This document shows positions 1 to 10,629 of a DNA stretch of 64,000 nucleotides, in pieces. The notes beneath the pieces were generated by a model, which was given only the letters and a program-made list of their open reading frames with translations, was not told the origin of the DNA and did no database searches. The stretch spans positions 5,475,001 to 5,539,000 of the forward strand of contig WPIO01000017.1 of the NCBI GenBank assembly GCA_009760855.2, read 5' to 3'. The first letter of the stretch is position 1. Each line of letters begins with the position of its first letter. The translations under genes and the position numbers were made by a program. Origin of the DNA: Cristatella mucedo (lineage: Eukaryota; Bryozoa; Phylactolaemata; Cristatellidae).

Positions 1-308
1 ATTGAAATCTCAAACCTAGCAAGTAAGTTCCAGTCTGGATTTAGAGCTAATGACTCCACAGAGTCAGCATTGTTCAAGGTATGTACTGACCTTCTCAGGA
101 ATGCAGACTTGGATAGAATCTCTCTGCTTGTTTTGTTCAATCTTTAGGCAGCGTTTGATTCAATTGACTGCTAAGTCCTTCTTGGGCGCCTCAAATCTTG
201 CCTGGGTGTCACTGGCACTGCACTACCATGATTCAGATCTTATCTCAGTGGGATACCCTAGAGTGTTGATGTGAACGGACAAAGGTCATCCGAAGAACCA
301 CTGAAGTA
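1..308 (+). mobile_element. LINE-B fragment, start of reverse transcriptase
   Basis: The reading SKFQSGFRANDSTESALFKV and then, after a stop, AAFDSID are the first RT motifs of an L2/CR1-type LINE. It contains stops and shifts. It is truncated by the window's left edge and joins a minus-strand LINE-A piece near 308. Confidence 0.6.
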
Positions 309-520
309 CTGGTTACGGTCTTTAAGCGGAGGAATGGAATAGATATTGTATTGTCCATACAGGACCTGAGGGCGCGAAGAGGCTGAAACTGGTGGAGCAG
401 TTCAGATAGGATCATACTTTATTAATAACACCTGTAGAGTGCCTAGGAAGAGATTCAGTTCTCTGAGGGAGCTATACACATGTATTATTATTGTTACTAT
501 TATTACTGTTACTCAGAAGA
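309..520. mobile_element. LINE-A scrap (minus) followed by LINE-B 3' tail (plus)
   Basis: Bases 309-411 match the minus strand of LINE-A (GGTCTTTAAGCGGAGGAATG block). From about 412 the plus strand has the LINE-B 3' hairpin (GTGCCTAGGAAGAGATTCAG, TTCTCTGAGGGAGCTATACA) and an ATT-rich tail to about 520. A mosaic of two truncated insertions. Confidence 0.55.
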
Positions 521-664
521 GCAAGGCGAGCTAACCAAGATGTACTAGACTTCGAATATCGATACCAAGTAGGTAACATTAATGAGGGGATGCTGCGTTG
601 GAAGCTTTTACGGACAGTCAGTAGAGCTGCTTGTGCCAAGCTGTAGGTCTAGTGGATGCGAGCT

Positions 665-890
665 ACTCCTAATCTAGAGAACTAAAGGACCTGAAAGAGA
701 CTAGCAGAACTTTCAAGTCGAGGTTGATGGGCAGCCAGTGCAGTTCAAAAAGAAGCGCAGTAATGTGGCAGCTGCAGCCTTCATGGTCGACAAATCTAGC
801 CGCCGAGTTTCGCACCTTGAGTAGCCGTCTCGTCACACCACCAGGCAGACCTGCAAGCAACAAGTTACAATACCCCAACCAGGATATCGT
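665..890 (-). mobile_element. LINE-C fragment, C-terminal region
   Basis: The minus strand encodes YCNLLLAGLPGGVTRRL, NSAARFVD, CHITALLFELHWLPI, the conserved post-RT region of L2/Rex-type LINEs. It is diverged from both LINE-A and LINE-B. It lies just downstream of DNAAF11. Confidence 0.55.
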
Positions 891-1594
891 ATAGGCAGGG
901 ATTAGTTTGGCTGCTGCGCCCTTATCAAAGGGTATCTACATTTTTGCAATGACGCGTAGCAGCAGAGAAGAAGAGTCTCAGACTTGACTTCGGAGGAGCA
1001 CAAGGTCGTGGCATATCTATGAGGCGATGGTGGATGCTAAGCTAGCACCTCGGAACTCGGATGCCGTCTGTTGCTTGACGTCTACTGTAGTCCTTTATAT
1101 TTGATATAAGCTTTCGCTTGAAGCGAAAGCTAAGTTTAGAAATGCTTAAAGCCAACCGCTTACCTACTCAGAGTGGTCCTGCATCAATCAGCCTGACACC
1201 GTTACTGGGCGGCATCGTATTGTGCTGTAGACTTAATACACAATAACTCATTCGTATATCACCCTGGGAGACCTTAATCTCTTTCCAGGCGCTTCACAGA
1301 TGCGCCAAGTATTGAGCTCACGAGCTTAGTCGTTCAAGGTGAGCACGTTTACCTTCGGGATTCGGGGTCCGCTGAACTTGCTGAATTTCTGTTTCGATTA
1401 GCCTCCACAGACGCACAGAATGAGCTCGAACAGACGTGTTTATTGCGTAATTTGAAAATATAGGCTGGATGGCATTAAGTATTTGCCCAGGCAATGTCAC
1501 CTGCATGTTACCCTTCAGTTGCGGTAAGCGCCTGCAAAGCAGACGTTCTTTTGCGTTCAACATCTTGCGGTCTGCCGAGGCCCAGGAGCCTCGC

Positions 1595-1972
1595 TCACAT
1601 CAAAGGCGGAACTGACGGGTCGTCCACGAAATCCTTGCTGACTTCGCGAGTCTTCGAGACCTTCTTGGCCATTGCACCCGAGTCCCCAATAAACTGAGAC
1701 GCGGAAGCTTTTCTCTCAACGATATTGGCGAAGTCCGGGCCGGCGGATGATGCCGGATCCACTTCGAGTCGGCGAGACGAGGCCGTACCGCTCGCTCGCG
1801 ATTGTCCGCGTCCTTCAGGCCTCGAAGATTTCTCGCTCGTCGGTGCAGTTGCGGGGGCGGCAAGCCGCTGCACGGTCCCTCTTTCCTTGGGCATTGTGAT
1901 GACCAAGTGCCCCGTCGTCGTCGAGCGCTCGGCTTTGCTCAGTCCGGGCTTCACTTCTTCATCCAGGCAGAG
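1595..1972 (-). CDS. DNAAF11: DNAAF11 exon 5 (residues 334-458 and stop)
   Basis: The acceptor is GTCTTTCAG ending at 1973. It opens with [17 protein letters not shown] and [10 protein letters not shown], the end of the CS domain. A serine/arginine-rich stretch follows, then [17 protein letters not shown], and the conserved tail DDPSVPPLM before the stop at 1597-1595. This exon and exon 4 are more GC-rich than the repeats around them. Confidence 0.92.
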   Translation of the reverse strand, partial: LCLDEEVKPGLSKAERSTTTGHLVITMPKERGTVQRLAAPATAPTSEKSSRPEGRGQSRASGTASSRRLEVDPASSAGPDFANIVERKASASQFIGDSGAMAKKVSKTREVSKDFVDDPSVPPLM

Positions 1973-3479
1973 CTGAAAGACCTACAGACGACAATGACGG
2001 CGATAGCCACGACGACGCGCTCATTCGTGCGCCACGACACAACGGTGAGATGCCGGTGAGCTCGAAACGAGCCCTTCCCGGCGAGGCCCACGAGGCCCTC
2101 AAGCGAGCATCGCTCGAGCGAGCACTCGCTCACCTTTCCTTTGAGCGTCACTCGAACGTAGTTGGTTTGGACGTCTACGTCCATCAGCGAGGTGTCCATG
2201 TGTTTGAATGCGCTCACGTCGAGCACGATGGCGTTCCGCATGTCATCTTCGTTGAGGGTGAACTCAACCCTCGCCTCGTTCACATTCAGCGGCCGCCCGT
2301 CATCGCTGAAAAGCCGACGCGGGGCTTTCTTGTCGGCCTCATCGCTAGTCGGGTTCTCTTTACTTTTCGCCGCCTTCAGATGCTCATGGACCTGCGCGGA
2401 TTCACCGGATGCACAGGTCTGAGCAGCAGATGAAGAGATGCCAGCGGACGCTGCAGCACCCTGTTCTCGGGCCAGGAGAGGACAGTGCCGAATAGCCTAG
2501 CACAATTGACGGAGTGGCATGAACGTTTATTCCGGCATGGTCGAAGGGCCCGCTATGTCGACAAATAGTGTTATGGGCAACTAGTACTACCAGTAATCGC
2601 GTTCACCCTACTTCCTGTAGAAACAGACGCAGACAACAGTCAACTTACGCTGCATGGGAAACTATATGTCTCATACAACTACATAACTCAACTATATAAC
2701 TCAACTATATAACTCACGCAGCTTAGGAATCCTGCTGGGGCATGTAAGAGGCCATACAGTGTGGAAGACTGTGAAGCCCAGTCAAGAGATAGTAAAGTAA
2801 AGATTAAGTAAAGAGATATCGCTTGTAGCCTCGAAGCTCAATTTTTTGAGCACGGATCAAGACAATCACAGCCTGCAGTTTCTTATGCAACCGGCAGATA
2901 AGTTTTTTCTGCTCTGTATCCGCTCTCGCAGGCCCTCTGATCGTGGTTGTTAAAAAACCTGCAAACCCACTAGAGCTATCTGAAGATCTTAACATTAATA
3001 ACAAGGGAGTTGTAAAGCACATGGACAGAGAATTGGTTCTCTTTGAGCGCTATATAAAAGACGTATTATTACCATGCATATTGACCCCTACAATAAGCTA
3101 GGGTTAGTTAGTTCAGTCAATTAGTCGTTACAGTAACTGATCTTATGTTTAGGATGTACTTTGTATTAAATTGATAGCACTGCTGCAAAGATGAGTCACG
3201 TTGATGACATTGTGAATGCTACCACTAATTATTTTATCATTCTTAAACTGAGTGATGATACAACCAATCGATTAGTTATGGGCAAACCAAGTGTTATTCA
3301 GAAATTTGAAAACTTAAGATTCAAAATCGGCTCTGCCAGCATATCTCCTGTTGATTCAGCATGAAATCTAGTTATCATGTTTCAAAGTGACCTCCATGAT
3401 GACCACATCAGCTACACGATCAAGTCAGTCTACTTTCAGCTATATGACATTGCTAAAATTCTGGCTTGCTTAGACAGGG

Positions 3480-3511
<32 letters not shown>

Positions 3512-6500
3512 TCACTTGATAAAGCACCCTCAGAGAACTTAATCTCTCTCTAGGCGCTTTACATTTGCTGCAAAGTGAAATGCAATTGAATGGTAAGTAA
3601 AATCACACTTGAAAAAACAAACGAAATGAATAATACGGTTAGGGGTGACATGCACAGGGTCAGCATGCAAATGTGGTTAGTGGCAGCATGCACAGTGTCA
3701 GCACGCATAAGCACATCAAGGACGAATCACAGGGACCCACTAAATGCTGTCCTAAATAGGTGTGTTTTTAGGTTCCTTTTAAATGTGGTCAGGTCAGGGG
3801 ATGTTCTGACGCAGGTCGGGAGGGAGTTCCAGGCTTTGGGAGCATATGAACTAAATGCATCTTTAGCCATGCACCGTGGCAGATGGTCCATAATCTTAGA
3901 CAGGGACAGGCCGTGATGGCTAGCTTTAAAGGCAGTCTTTTTAATGAAGCTGTCAAGCTTTAAACAGTTATCAAAGAGGACACCTAAATTCCAAGCACGT
4001 GGTGATGGTCACACTACATCATCACTAATTAGACGAGCAAAGTTTCCTAGTCCATCCATTTGCTTGGGGAGTCCTATGAGTAAGAGGTCGGTTGTACCGA
4101 CCGCCGAGCTGGTTTGGTCTAGCGGTTAAGGTGCTCGCCCCGACCTAGGTCTGACTGAGGTCGTGGGCTCGAGCCCCGAGGCATATGTGAAGCGCCTGAA
4201 TAGAGAATAAGTTCTCTTGGGGCGCTATATAAATGAATTACATATTATTATATATAAGGAATTGGCTGACATCCAGGATCCATTGTCTGCAAGGCAACAG
4301 TTCAGTTTATTAATCGTTGCAGCAGATTAAAATGGCTTAAATGGCTGTTTTTCATTGACATAAATGCTCTGAAGTCTCCTATTGAGATAAGACCTAAGCT
4401 TTTGCAGTACAGTGCTAGTGCAGCCCAGGTAAGTTGACAGGTGCTTAAGCCTGCCAAAAGATCTAGCTAAACACACAGAAAGACTTTACCCAACAGTACT
4501 CTATTTGTTATTACTATTAGTAGCAGTATTAGTGGTAGCAGTTCCCGATCTTCTTATCTGTCTATGGCTGGTGTGAACAACTTGATCTCAGCTAGACAGA
4601 CTCTTACATCAGTGAACTTCAAGATCGGCTGCTTGGCTGTCATTCAGCCAAGCAGCCGGTGCCTAGTGATGGACCCCACCTGGCTGGAAAGGACCAGCAG
4701 TATTTCCATGGCATCGTAGGAGGCTTTTGGAACCTAAAGGGCCAAACAATTTCAATGCAACCACTATTACTATTATGAAGATAGATGTAGCCATTTATCC
4801 TCACCAGCTGGGTCTACCAGCCGAAGCTGCAAAGCCAGTGGCAGGGCAGTCTAATAACTACAACTCCTAAGACGTGGCCGAGGAAGAAGTGGCCGCAGAA
4901 GCTGCAGCAGCAGCAGCGGCAGAAGCAGCAGCAGCAGTGCAGTGCAACATCCTGCTACCCAAATGCTTTAAACACAGCACGAGAAAGCAGCCTAACCTAG
5001 CTGTGAAGGGCACTAGCTAATGTGAGGCTTGTAGTAGAGACCAGGCCGGAGTGCAAGACAAAAGCGAGGCCTTCTTCACTGCAGCTGCTGGCATGGGGGG
5101 CCTGGCTAAACCAAAGTCTACTGAAACGGAGGCATGCTAGATCAGCCTGATTATGACCAAAATATTGTTAGCGGGTCCTGAATTATAACGACTAAGCACA
5201 GGTTCATTCATGGTGATGCAGTAAAGAGACCAAAGTCTTGTAAGAGGTAGTCTCTTGAGAACTAGAATTTCAGCCAGGCAGGAATTGAGCTGCGGACTAG
5301 GCAGCTGAGAGTCAGGCAGCTGAAAGGTGGTCAAGTAGTCGTAAGAGCACTTGTATGCTTTGGCTGCTGCCGGACACATGTCACCCTCTGTGGCTGTCAA
5401 ATACATGCATCTAAGTGATGAATATGAACGACGTCTTAAGGTATGGGAGGGGTCTTCGTTGCTGCCGTGTTCTGTCACTGTCGGCATCACCTCTGTGTGC
5501 ATGCATCGTTGGTGCACCTAAAAATTACTAGCCACGCTCCAACGCCCAGCCAGAACTTCACGCCAGTGTGTTTGTCACACATCGGCAAGGACCGGCACCA
5601 AGGCTGGCGAGCGTTGCGTTTTCGGCCGACCGACATTAGAGCATAAGCCGCCACACCCAGTTAGTAAGACTAACGACCCTTGCCGACATGCCATCTCCCC
5701 AAGAAAACGACCAACGCACCTTCTTCCTGGTTTCAGGCGTGTAGTCCGTCGGCTCGTTCCAGAAGTCCTTGCTGTCCTCACTCGCTGCCGGATCGCCACC
5801 ACTGCTGCCTTGGCCGGCGCCGCCAATGTCCGTGTACCAGCGCCCGTCGAAGCCAGTGCTGTGGCCGGAGGCCGCAGCGCTTGCTGCCGCCTGCTCGGCC
5901 TTGGCGCGCACCTCCTGCTCCTGCGGAGCCAAGCGATGCAGTGGCTTTTCAGAGAGTGACAGTCAGTCACGCAGGCGCTGCTGCTAGGATCATCGTGGAC
6001 ATAGTGCAGGATGTGTTAAATTGCAGCAGCAATTAAAAGGCCCCAATCTGTAGTATCTAGGTGTGCTGAACACGAATATAACCATAACAATTTGTATTGG
6101 CTCTGGTTCTTAAGATATTTCATATAGTTCATTTTCTGTGTTTCACCGTGTAGATTTATCCAGTAGGACTGCAAAAACATTTTAACTAAGCCTAGACTGG
6201 TGTAATATTGCTTCGTATTGCATAATAACGCCATGAACAAATAATTCAGAGTTCATTGCATTATTTTCTGATGCACTGCAATACAACTGCCAGGCGGCTG
6301 CTGCCGTAAGCTGATGTCATAAAGCCCAGTTGGAAATGGCAAAAGACCATCAACGCCGCTTGCAGGCCCCATGGTTCGGAGAGAGCCAAGCAACCGCACG
6401 AATGACTGTTACTTCTGCTTGGTTCGTCCTCTTTCCGGCAGAATAACGAAGCAAAAGAAGCCAATAATAGTCTACCCAAACATTCCGTCTGTGCTGAGAC

Positions 6501-9221
6501 CAATTTCGATTTCCTATTCCAGAACATCCAGAAGAATTTTCTCTTGATTCATCTGATAAGGACAAGGGTGAGCCGACCTGTTCTTCTCCTGGTATGTCAG
6601 CATGCAGTGATCCCGATCTCCACTGTGGTGCATCATCAACCCCACACAGAATAACACAGGAAGAGCTAAATGACCTGGCTCATGGTTTGGACTTATCCAA
6701 GAACAAGGCAGAGTTGCTAGGATCATGTCATGTCATGTATCTCCGTCTGTAACTCCACAAAGTCATAAAGACCATGTGGGTGTTACACAGGAGAGTTTTG
6801 TATAGCACACTCACAGCCTAAGCGGCTTTCGGTACGCATTCGGTAGCCAACAGACTTCGTCTCACGCAACAAAGAGAAAGTGGTAGACACCAACAATGGA
6901 ATCTTCTCGAAGATGGCACAATTAATTTATATAGACAGCGCTACCTGCACTTGGAGCCTTTCTTCAGAAAGGAAAGCAATCTGGTATTCTGTTCCGATAT
7001 TAAGGGCCTCATGAACGCCTTACAAATCACTCATGACCCACAAGAATGGAAACTATTTGTAGACTCTTCGAAACTGAGTCTTAAAGCTGTGCTTTTGCAT
7101 AATAGAAACCATCTTCCATTAATTCCAGTAGTGCATGCTGTCCACATGAAATAGACACACGATAACTTCAAGCAGCTCCTGAATTCTATTGAGCATAACA
7201 GTGCAGCTGGCAACTCTGTGGTGATTTGAATGCCGTTGCCCTTTTAATGGGACTGCAGCAGGGATATACAAAATACATGTGTTTCGTATGTGAGTGGAAT
7301 AGCCGAGCGAGGGAATTGCACTACTTGCGAAAGGAATGGACTCGCAGACAAAATGTAGCAGTTGAAGAGAATATCCAGCACCCAGCTCTGGTCGAGGCAC
7401 TCTGATGCTACACAAATGACAAAACGCAGACACCGAGGGGCTTCCACACTCGTGTATTCCACTAACGCTTGCAGTGCTGCACCACACAGCCATTCTCCCC
7501 TTCGAACTGCTCCTTCGCAGGCAGTGACTCACCCTCTTAAACCATTTCCTAATAAACAGACATAGCCCATAAACCAGCAGCCATAAACTAAATCGGTCGT
7601 TCAATAATAGGACCGCAATAAAACAATCGCAATCCCTTGATTGGACTTTGACAGCTTTCCAATACCTGGATAAAAAATTTACAAAAATTGTCCACCACAA
7701 TGCTGGCAGACTATTACTGGATTATTACTATTACTGGATTATTACTATTACTGGATTATTACTATTACTGGACACTCTCCAGAAATGCTCCCCAACAGCT
7801 GTGCAAGAGACAGGCGAAGAAATCTAATAATTAGTCACCACGATTTCATTTTTCCAGGTATTAACAGTAGGCCTATTACTATTAGCATGCATTTCGCAGT
7901 GTACACATACATTTATTGCAAATTAAAAAAGTAGAGCCAATTTTGCAATTTGACTATTCTGCTCGTGTTGAGCTCATACAAATTGATAAGAAACGACTAT
8001 TTTGTCTCAGTAACGTGAATTTTCTTAATTTGTTGACAAGTGCAATGATCACACTATAATGTACAGACATTATTAATAAAAATCTAGAACTCTAAGCTCT
8101 GTATATAGTTGCTTACAATTTCTCCGGTTACATCATGATGGCTGATTTGACCTTGAATGGCATCTTTCGATTCGAAAGTGCCTAACTGTCTATCTTGCAC
8201 TCCATTAAACTCCAAAGGACTACAGCTCCACGACCTGACTTCTGCTGCAGCAGCAAAGCTCCGAGAACGAGAAATCCATCACTCCGAACTTGGACTACAC
8301 GCTCGAACAGGCCCGAAACCCTAAGAACAACTGTTAAGCTTCTCATAACTCCTCTGTACCCTCAGCGGGCCAGACATCATGGCGTGCAAAAGCCCGCGAC
8401 GGAGGAGGCCCAGCAAAACAAATGAATTCAAACGCAGTACTCGACGAGTGTGCTCGATCTGAAGAAATAGAAGCAATACAGAACAAACTATCGTTTTCAG
8501 ATCAAACTTTCCCCCTGAGTGCAGCGCTGCTCGCATTGCCACCTTTTTGGACACGTAGTCGGCGTACTGGCGCTGCAGATGAAGTCTCGTAGAGGGCAGA
8601 TCTTGGATTGCTCGCAGCCTCTCTGATTTCTCGATCTCGATGCCATCCAAGGACCTAAGATGCGGTAAAGTTGCAATCACGTATTTTCGATAGCCCTCGA
8701 AGTCGGTGCACGGGTTTCCGGTGAGATACATCTCTTCAAAATGTGCTAGCCTGCTCAGTGCTTCCACTCCGAAAATGTCTGCGACGAAGTTGACAGTGAG
8801 GTCCAGCTTCTTAAGCGATTCACAGCCTTCCAAGTTTTCAATAAACTGAATGTTGTTTAATGCGAGATTTAGGTATTCGAGCTTTTTCAGTCGGGAGACG
8901 TTCTCTGAAAGTGTGGAAATTGCAGGCGGCGTGAGTGCCATTGCAGCGGTTCGAGCATAGCTTGCGAAACCAGATCAATTTCACAGCGGCGGAAAAGATA
9001 TCCGTGGCCTGTATTTCATAATCTTCGTGCCATTTAAACCCACCTATTTTGTCGATTAGATTACTTTGCAGGTACAGAATCCGCAGCTCACGGCACCACC
9101 TGTCCAGGTGCTCGATCTTCTCTATGTCTTGCTGGTGCAGGGAGAGCTCTTCTAGCGAGGATATTTCTCCCTCATTGTGCTCTGCTCGCTTGCGCACGAT
9201 CTCCTCCGTTATCCGCACCAT
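1595..9221 (-). CDS. DNAAF11: Dynein axonemal assembly factor 11 (LRRC6), whole gene, five coding exons
   Basis: This cytoplasmic co-chaperone-like protein is needed to preassemble outer and inner dynein arms before transport into motile cilia. The coding exons are 9221-9044, 8904-8543, 5920-5720, 2391-2134 and 1972-1595, giving 1377 nt and 458 residues (human is about 466). Every junction keeps frame and has GT..AG ends. The order matches the family: an N-terminal leucine-rich repeat block with the block [10 protein letters not shown] (residues 22-31) and an LRR cap (about 60-160), a lysine/glutamate/alanine-rich helix (about 165-198), the signature [10 protein letters not shown] (203-212), then a CS/p23-like domain in exons 4-5 with [10 protein letters not shown] and [10 protein letters not shown]. 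The tail ends in PSVPPLM, close to the vertebrate ending. There are no stops or frameshifts, so it looks functional. The start is the first ATG before the conserved N-terminus. The introns hold LINE, SINE and other relics. The gene is head to head with NEURL2. Confidence 0.94.
2134..2391 (-). CDS. DNAAF11: DNAAF11 exon 4 (residues 248-333)
   Basis: The acceptor is CGCGCAG ending at 2392 and the donor is a good AAAG|GTGAGC at 2133. It encodes a basic linker ([19 protein letters not shown], matching KPPRTLITEDGKALNVNE in human) and the first strands of the CS domain, including [10 protein letters not shown] and YVRVTLKGK. Both ends are phase 0 and the length is 86 codons. Confidence 0.9.
2435..3249. 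other. DNAAF11 intron 3, unassigned part
   Basis: It holds an ACTCAACTATATA short tandem repeat (2685-2717), a decayed SINE/LINE-type tail at 3020-3068 (AGAGAATTGGTTCTCTTTGA, GCGCTATATAAAA) and otherwise nothing I recognise. Confidence 0.5.
3250..3480 (+). mobile_element. LINE-B fragment (plus strand)
   Basis: The reading includes [28 protein letters not shown], then a stop and [17 protein letters not shown]. It ends at a TAA microsatellite at 3480-3512 that is the tail of the opposite-strand copy. It lies in DNAAF11 intron 3. Confidence 0.6.
3481..3904 (-). mobile_element. LINE-B 3' end with ATT tail (minus strand)
   Basis: A TAA repeat (3480-3512) is followed by the minus-strand LINE-B 3' hairpin (AAAGCACCCTCAGAGAACTT, AATCTCTCTCTAGGCGCTTT) and the coding end (GGAGTTCCAGGCTTTGGGAG block). 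It points tail-to-tail against the plus-strand copy just before it. Confidence 0.65.
3905..4340 (-). mobile_element. LINE-A fragment split by a SINE-1 insertion
   Basis: Bases 3905-4105 and 4253-4340 both match minus-strand LINE-A (CACCTAAATTCCAAGCACGT, GACATCCAGGATCC) and are colinear across the SINE-1 copy at 4106-4252. So the SINE inserted after the LINE. It lies in DNAAF11 intron 3. Confidence 0.6.
4106..4252 (+). mobile_element. SINE-1, tRNA-headed, with LINE-type 3' hairpin
   Basis: The head has an A-box-like TGGTCTAGCGGTTAAGG and a B-box-like GTGGGCTCGAGCCCC, the internal RNA polymerase III promoter. The tail has AAGCGCCTGAATAGAGAATA and TTCTCTTGGGGCGCTATATA, a hairpin shared with LINE-B, and then an AT-rich end. 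This is the cleanest SINE-1 here. Confidence 0.75.
4341..5719. other. DNAAF11 intron 3, unassigned part
   Basis: A CAG-rich simple stretch at 4890-4940 (GCAGCAGCAGCGGCAGAAGC type). Otherwise short frames without motifs. Nothing recognised. Confidence 0.5.
5720..5920 (-). CDS. DNAAF11: DNAAF11 exon 3 (residues 181-247)
   Basis: The acceptor is CCGCAG at 5926-5921 and the donor AAG|GTGCGT at 5719. It encodes an alanine/glutamate-rich helix followed by the family signature [10 protein letters not shown] and then [16 protein letters not shown], which aligns with the FWNKP..FTPESR block of human LRRC6. Both ends are phase 0 and the length is 67 codons. Confidence 0.9.
6735..6883 (-). mobile_element. 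LINE-A 3' end
   Basis: The minus strand carries the LINE-A C-terminal codons, stop and hairpin (GTAACTCCACAAAG..GTGGGTGTTACAC on the plus strand). It is 5'-truncated directly before the unnamed ORF relic. Confidence 0.6.
6890..7690 (+). pseudogene. Broken copy 1 of an unnamed repeated ORF family (N-terminal and middle part)
   Basis: The reading resembles a protein I remember as repeated in many invertebrate genomes under names such as 'uncharacterized protein', with no agreed function. Landmarks in order: [41 protein letters not shown], a stop, then in another frame [40 protein letters not shown] and finally [12 protein letters not shown]. At least one stop and frame changes show it is dead. 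It lies in DNAAF11 intron 2 on the opposite strand, directly after a LINE-A tail. A 17-bp tandem repeat follows at 7711. Confidence 0.65.
7711..7771. repeat. 17-bp tandem repeat ATTATTACTATTACTGG
   Basis: Three full units and a partial one in a row. It directly follows the unnamed ORF relic in DNAAF11 intron 2. Confidence 0.85.
7772..8540. other. DNAAF11 intron 2, proximal part, nothing recognised
   Basis: AT-rich from 7900 to 8150, then mixed. The exon 2 reading frame continues into it as far as 8321 but without family similarity. Confidence 0.5.
8543..8904 (-). CDS. DNAAF11: DNAAF11 exon 2 (residues 60-180)
   Basis: The acceptor is TTTCAG at 8910-8905. The joined protein reads [20 protein letters not shown], nearly identical to vertebrate LRRC6. 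It holds the middle leucine-rich repeats and the LRR cap ([21 protein letters not shown]). I place the donor at 8542-8541 (AAG|GTGGCA) because this phase-0 cut joins cleanly to exon 3. The open frame runs on into the intron to 8321 but stops resembling the family after about residue 180. The donor is not strong, so this 3' edge is the least certain in the gene. Confidence 0.85.
9044..9221 (-). CDS. DNAAF11: DNAAF11 exon 1 (residues 1-59 plus 1 nt)
   Basis: It begins [16 protein letters not shown], which aligns with the vertebrate N-terminus, and covers the first leucine-rich repeats ([20 protein letters not shown]). The donor is the GT at 9043-9042 (AAATAG|GTGGGT on the minus strand). Phase 1 leaves a single G that the next exon turns into a GAG glutamate codon. 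Confidence 0.93.
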
Positions 9222-9231
9222 TCTTCCACTC

Positions 9232-9244
9232 TTTACAAGGCAAC
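9232..9244. promoter_or_regulatory. Candidate RFX X-box next to the DNAAF11 start
   Basis: TTTACA-A-GGCAAC lies 11 bases upstream of the DNAAF11 start codon. The GGCAAC half fits the RFX half-site RGYAAC exactly. The other half fits GTNRCC at four of six positions. RFX factors drive many ciliary genes through X-boxes close to the start. The match is imperfect and could be chance. Confidence 0.35.
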
Positions 9245-10300
9245 ACGGCCCCAGCGCCGCCGGCGCCCAGCGCTGCTTCTACCGGATGAGACGCTCTGGA
9301 TGCTAGGGAAGGCGGCCTTCACCCTATCAAGGTCGGTAATTTAGGGCTTCCTGAGGGTAGCCAGTTTCGCACCGCCGCCGTGAGATGGTCGCGTGTCCGC
9401 GAGTGCTAGGCGGACGTCGCCTTGCTGCTGCAATCTCGCCGACGTAAGTTATTGAGGCTGGCGACCGCGCGCTCGAGAGCGAGCGCCCTCCTCCAGGTGG
9501 CGGCCTCCTCTGCAGCCGCCTTCGCCATCCTCGACCGGCCGGGCGAGCGACGTGGGCTGAGTGCACGATGCTCGGTCGCCGCCGGAGTGCGGCGATCGGT
9601 CATCGGCTCGAATGGACGAGTTCGTTTAAGAAGCTAAGCACGCCGCCGGCGTTTCGCTTGTCGACAGATCTCGCACGGCTCACGGTGGCGAGCCGTTCGC
9701 CGAACGTATCGTATCTCGGATGAATGTCCAGCTAGGCTCGTCGAGCGAGGACAAGACGTCTGACCGTTGTAGCAGCGACCTCGATCCCCACGATCCGAAA
9801 GTGCAGAATTCCGATCCGTCGGTCCGCGACCCCACTCGAGTAGTGCGTACGTCGGTCGACAGCAGGCCGCCCGGCCGGGCGGCGGAGGTTGCCTGAATGC
9901 GAGGTCGCGCAGACGCGGCCGGCTGGACCTCGGAGCGGCCCATGGCGTCGCCTCGTCGACTGCTGCTAGCTCAAAACGCCTCCTCCCACATAGCTACGTC
10001 GTCGCGTCGCAGCCTCATCTTGCCTCAAGCCGCTTGTCCTCGATCCGCCGGGCAGTGCGCCCGTCGTCGAGATGCTCGTCGGCTTAGCTGGCCTGTTGCT
10101 GGGCGATGGCTGGCCCGATGCTGAGCGGCCCGATGCTCGGTTGGCTCGGGCGAGCTCCTCTTGCCCGTGCCGAGCAGTGCGTCGCTCGTGCCGTCTGCCA
10201 GTGCAGTGTCTCTCTTCCGGTGGAGGTCGTGCAAGGGTGGCGATCTTGCACTCGCCTGTTGCCAGGCGTTCGTCTCCGTTCACATTTTCGTTCCGCTCGT
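9245..10300. promoter_or_regulatory. CpG-rich intergenic region, probable promoter of DNAAF11 and possibly NEURL2
   Basis: Base composition switches sharply to CpG-rich here (many CG steps and short GC repeats such as GCTCGG and CCGGCC) and switches back near 10300. It lies between two divergently read genes. Open frames occur on both strands but show no recognisable protein and overlap one another, as expected by chance in GC-rich DNA. No clear TATA box was seen. I read it as a CpG-island promoter, possibly with untranslated first exons. Confidence 0.5.
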
Positions 10301-10479
10301 GGCTGTTATTATTGTTTAATGTTGGTTAGCGTTGGTCCTGTTCCTTGGCCTCCCACTACCCTCTCCCAGTTGGCATGGGTTATGCTGTGGTCGTGGGGGC
10401 CCAAGAAGCATACCCGGATCAATGGTGAAGACTAGAGGTGGCCAAACCTTGACATTGCACAGGGCAGGCAATAATATTA

Positions 10480-10625
10480 TAACATGATTCATTTTTATAG
10501 TGGCCTAAGAGAGCTTAATCTCTATTCAGGCACTTCACGTATGCCGCTGGGCTCGAGCCCACGACGGTCAGACCTTGGTCGGGAGGGGGGGTGGGAGCAC
10601 CCTTAATCGCTGGGCCAAACCAGCT
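10480..10625 (-). mobile_element. SINE-1 copy (minus strand)
   Basis: From the right it reads GGTTTGGCCCAGCGATTAAGG, a B box GTGGGCTCGAGCCCA, then the tail GCCTGAATAGAGATTAAGCT and CACTATAAAAATGAATC. It lies between DNAAF11 and NEURL2. Confidence 0.65.
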
Positions 10626-10629
10626 CGTC

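Noticed and set aside
4106-4185. Possible tRNA gene
   Set aside because: A and B boxes are present, but no acceptor stem closes, and the same head with a LINE-type tail occurs repeatedly. It is a SINE.
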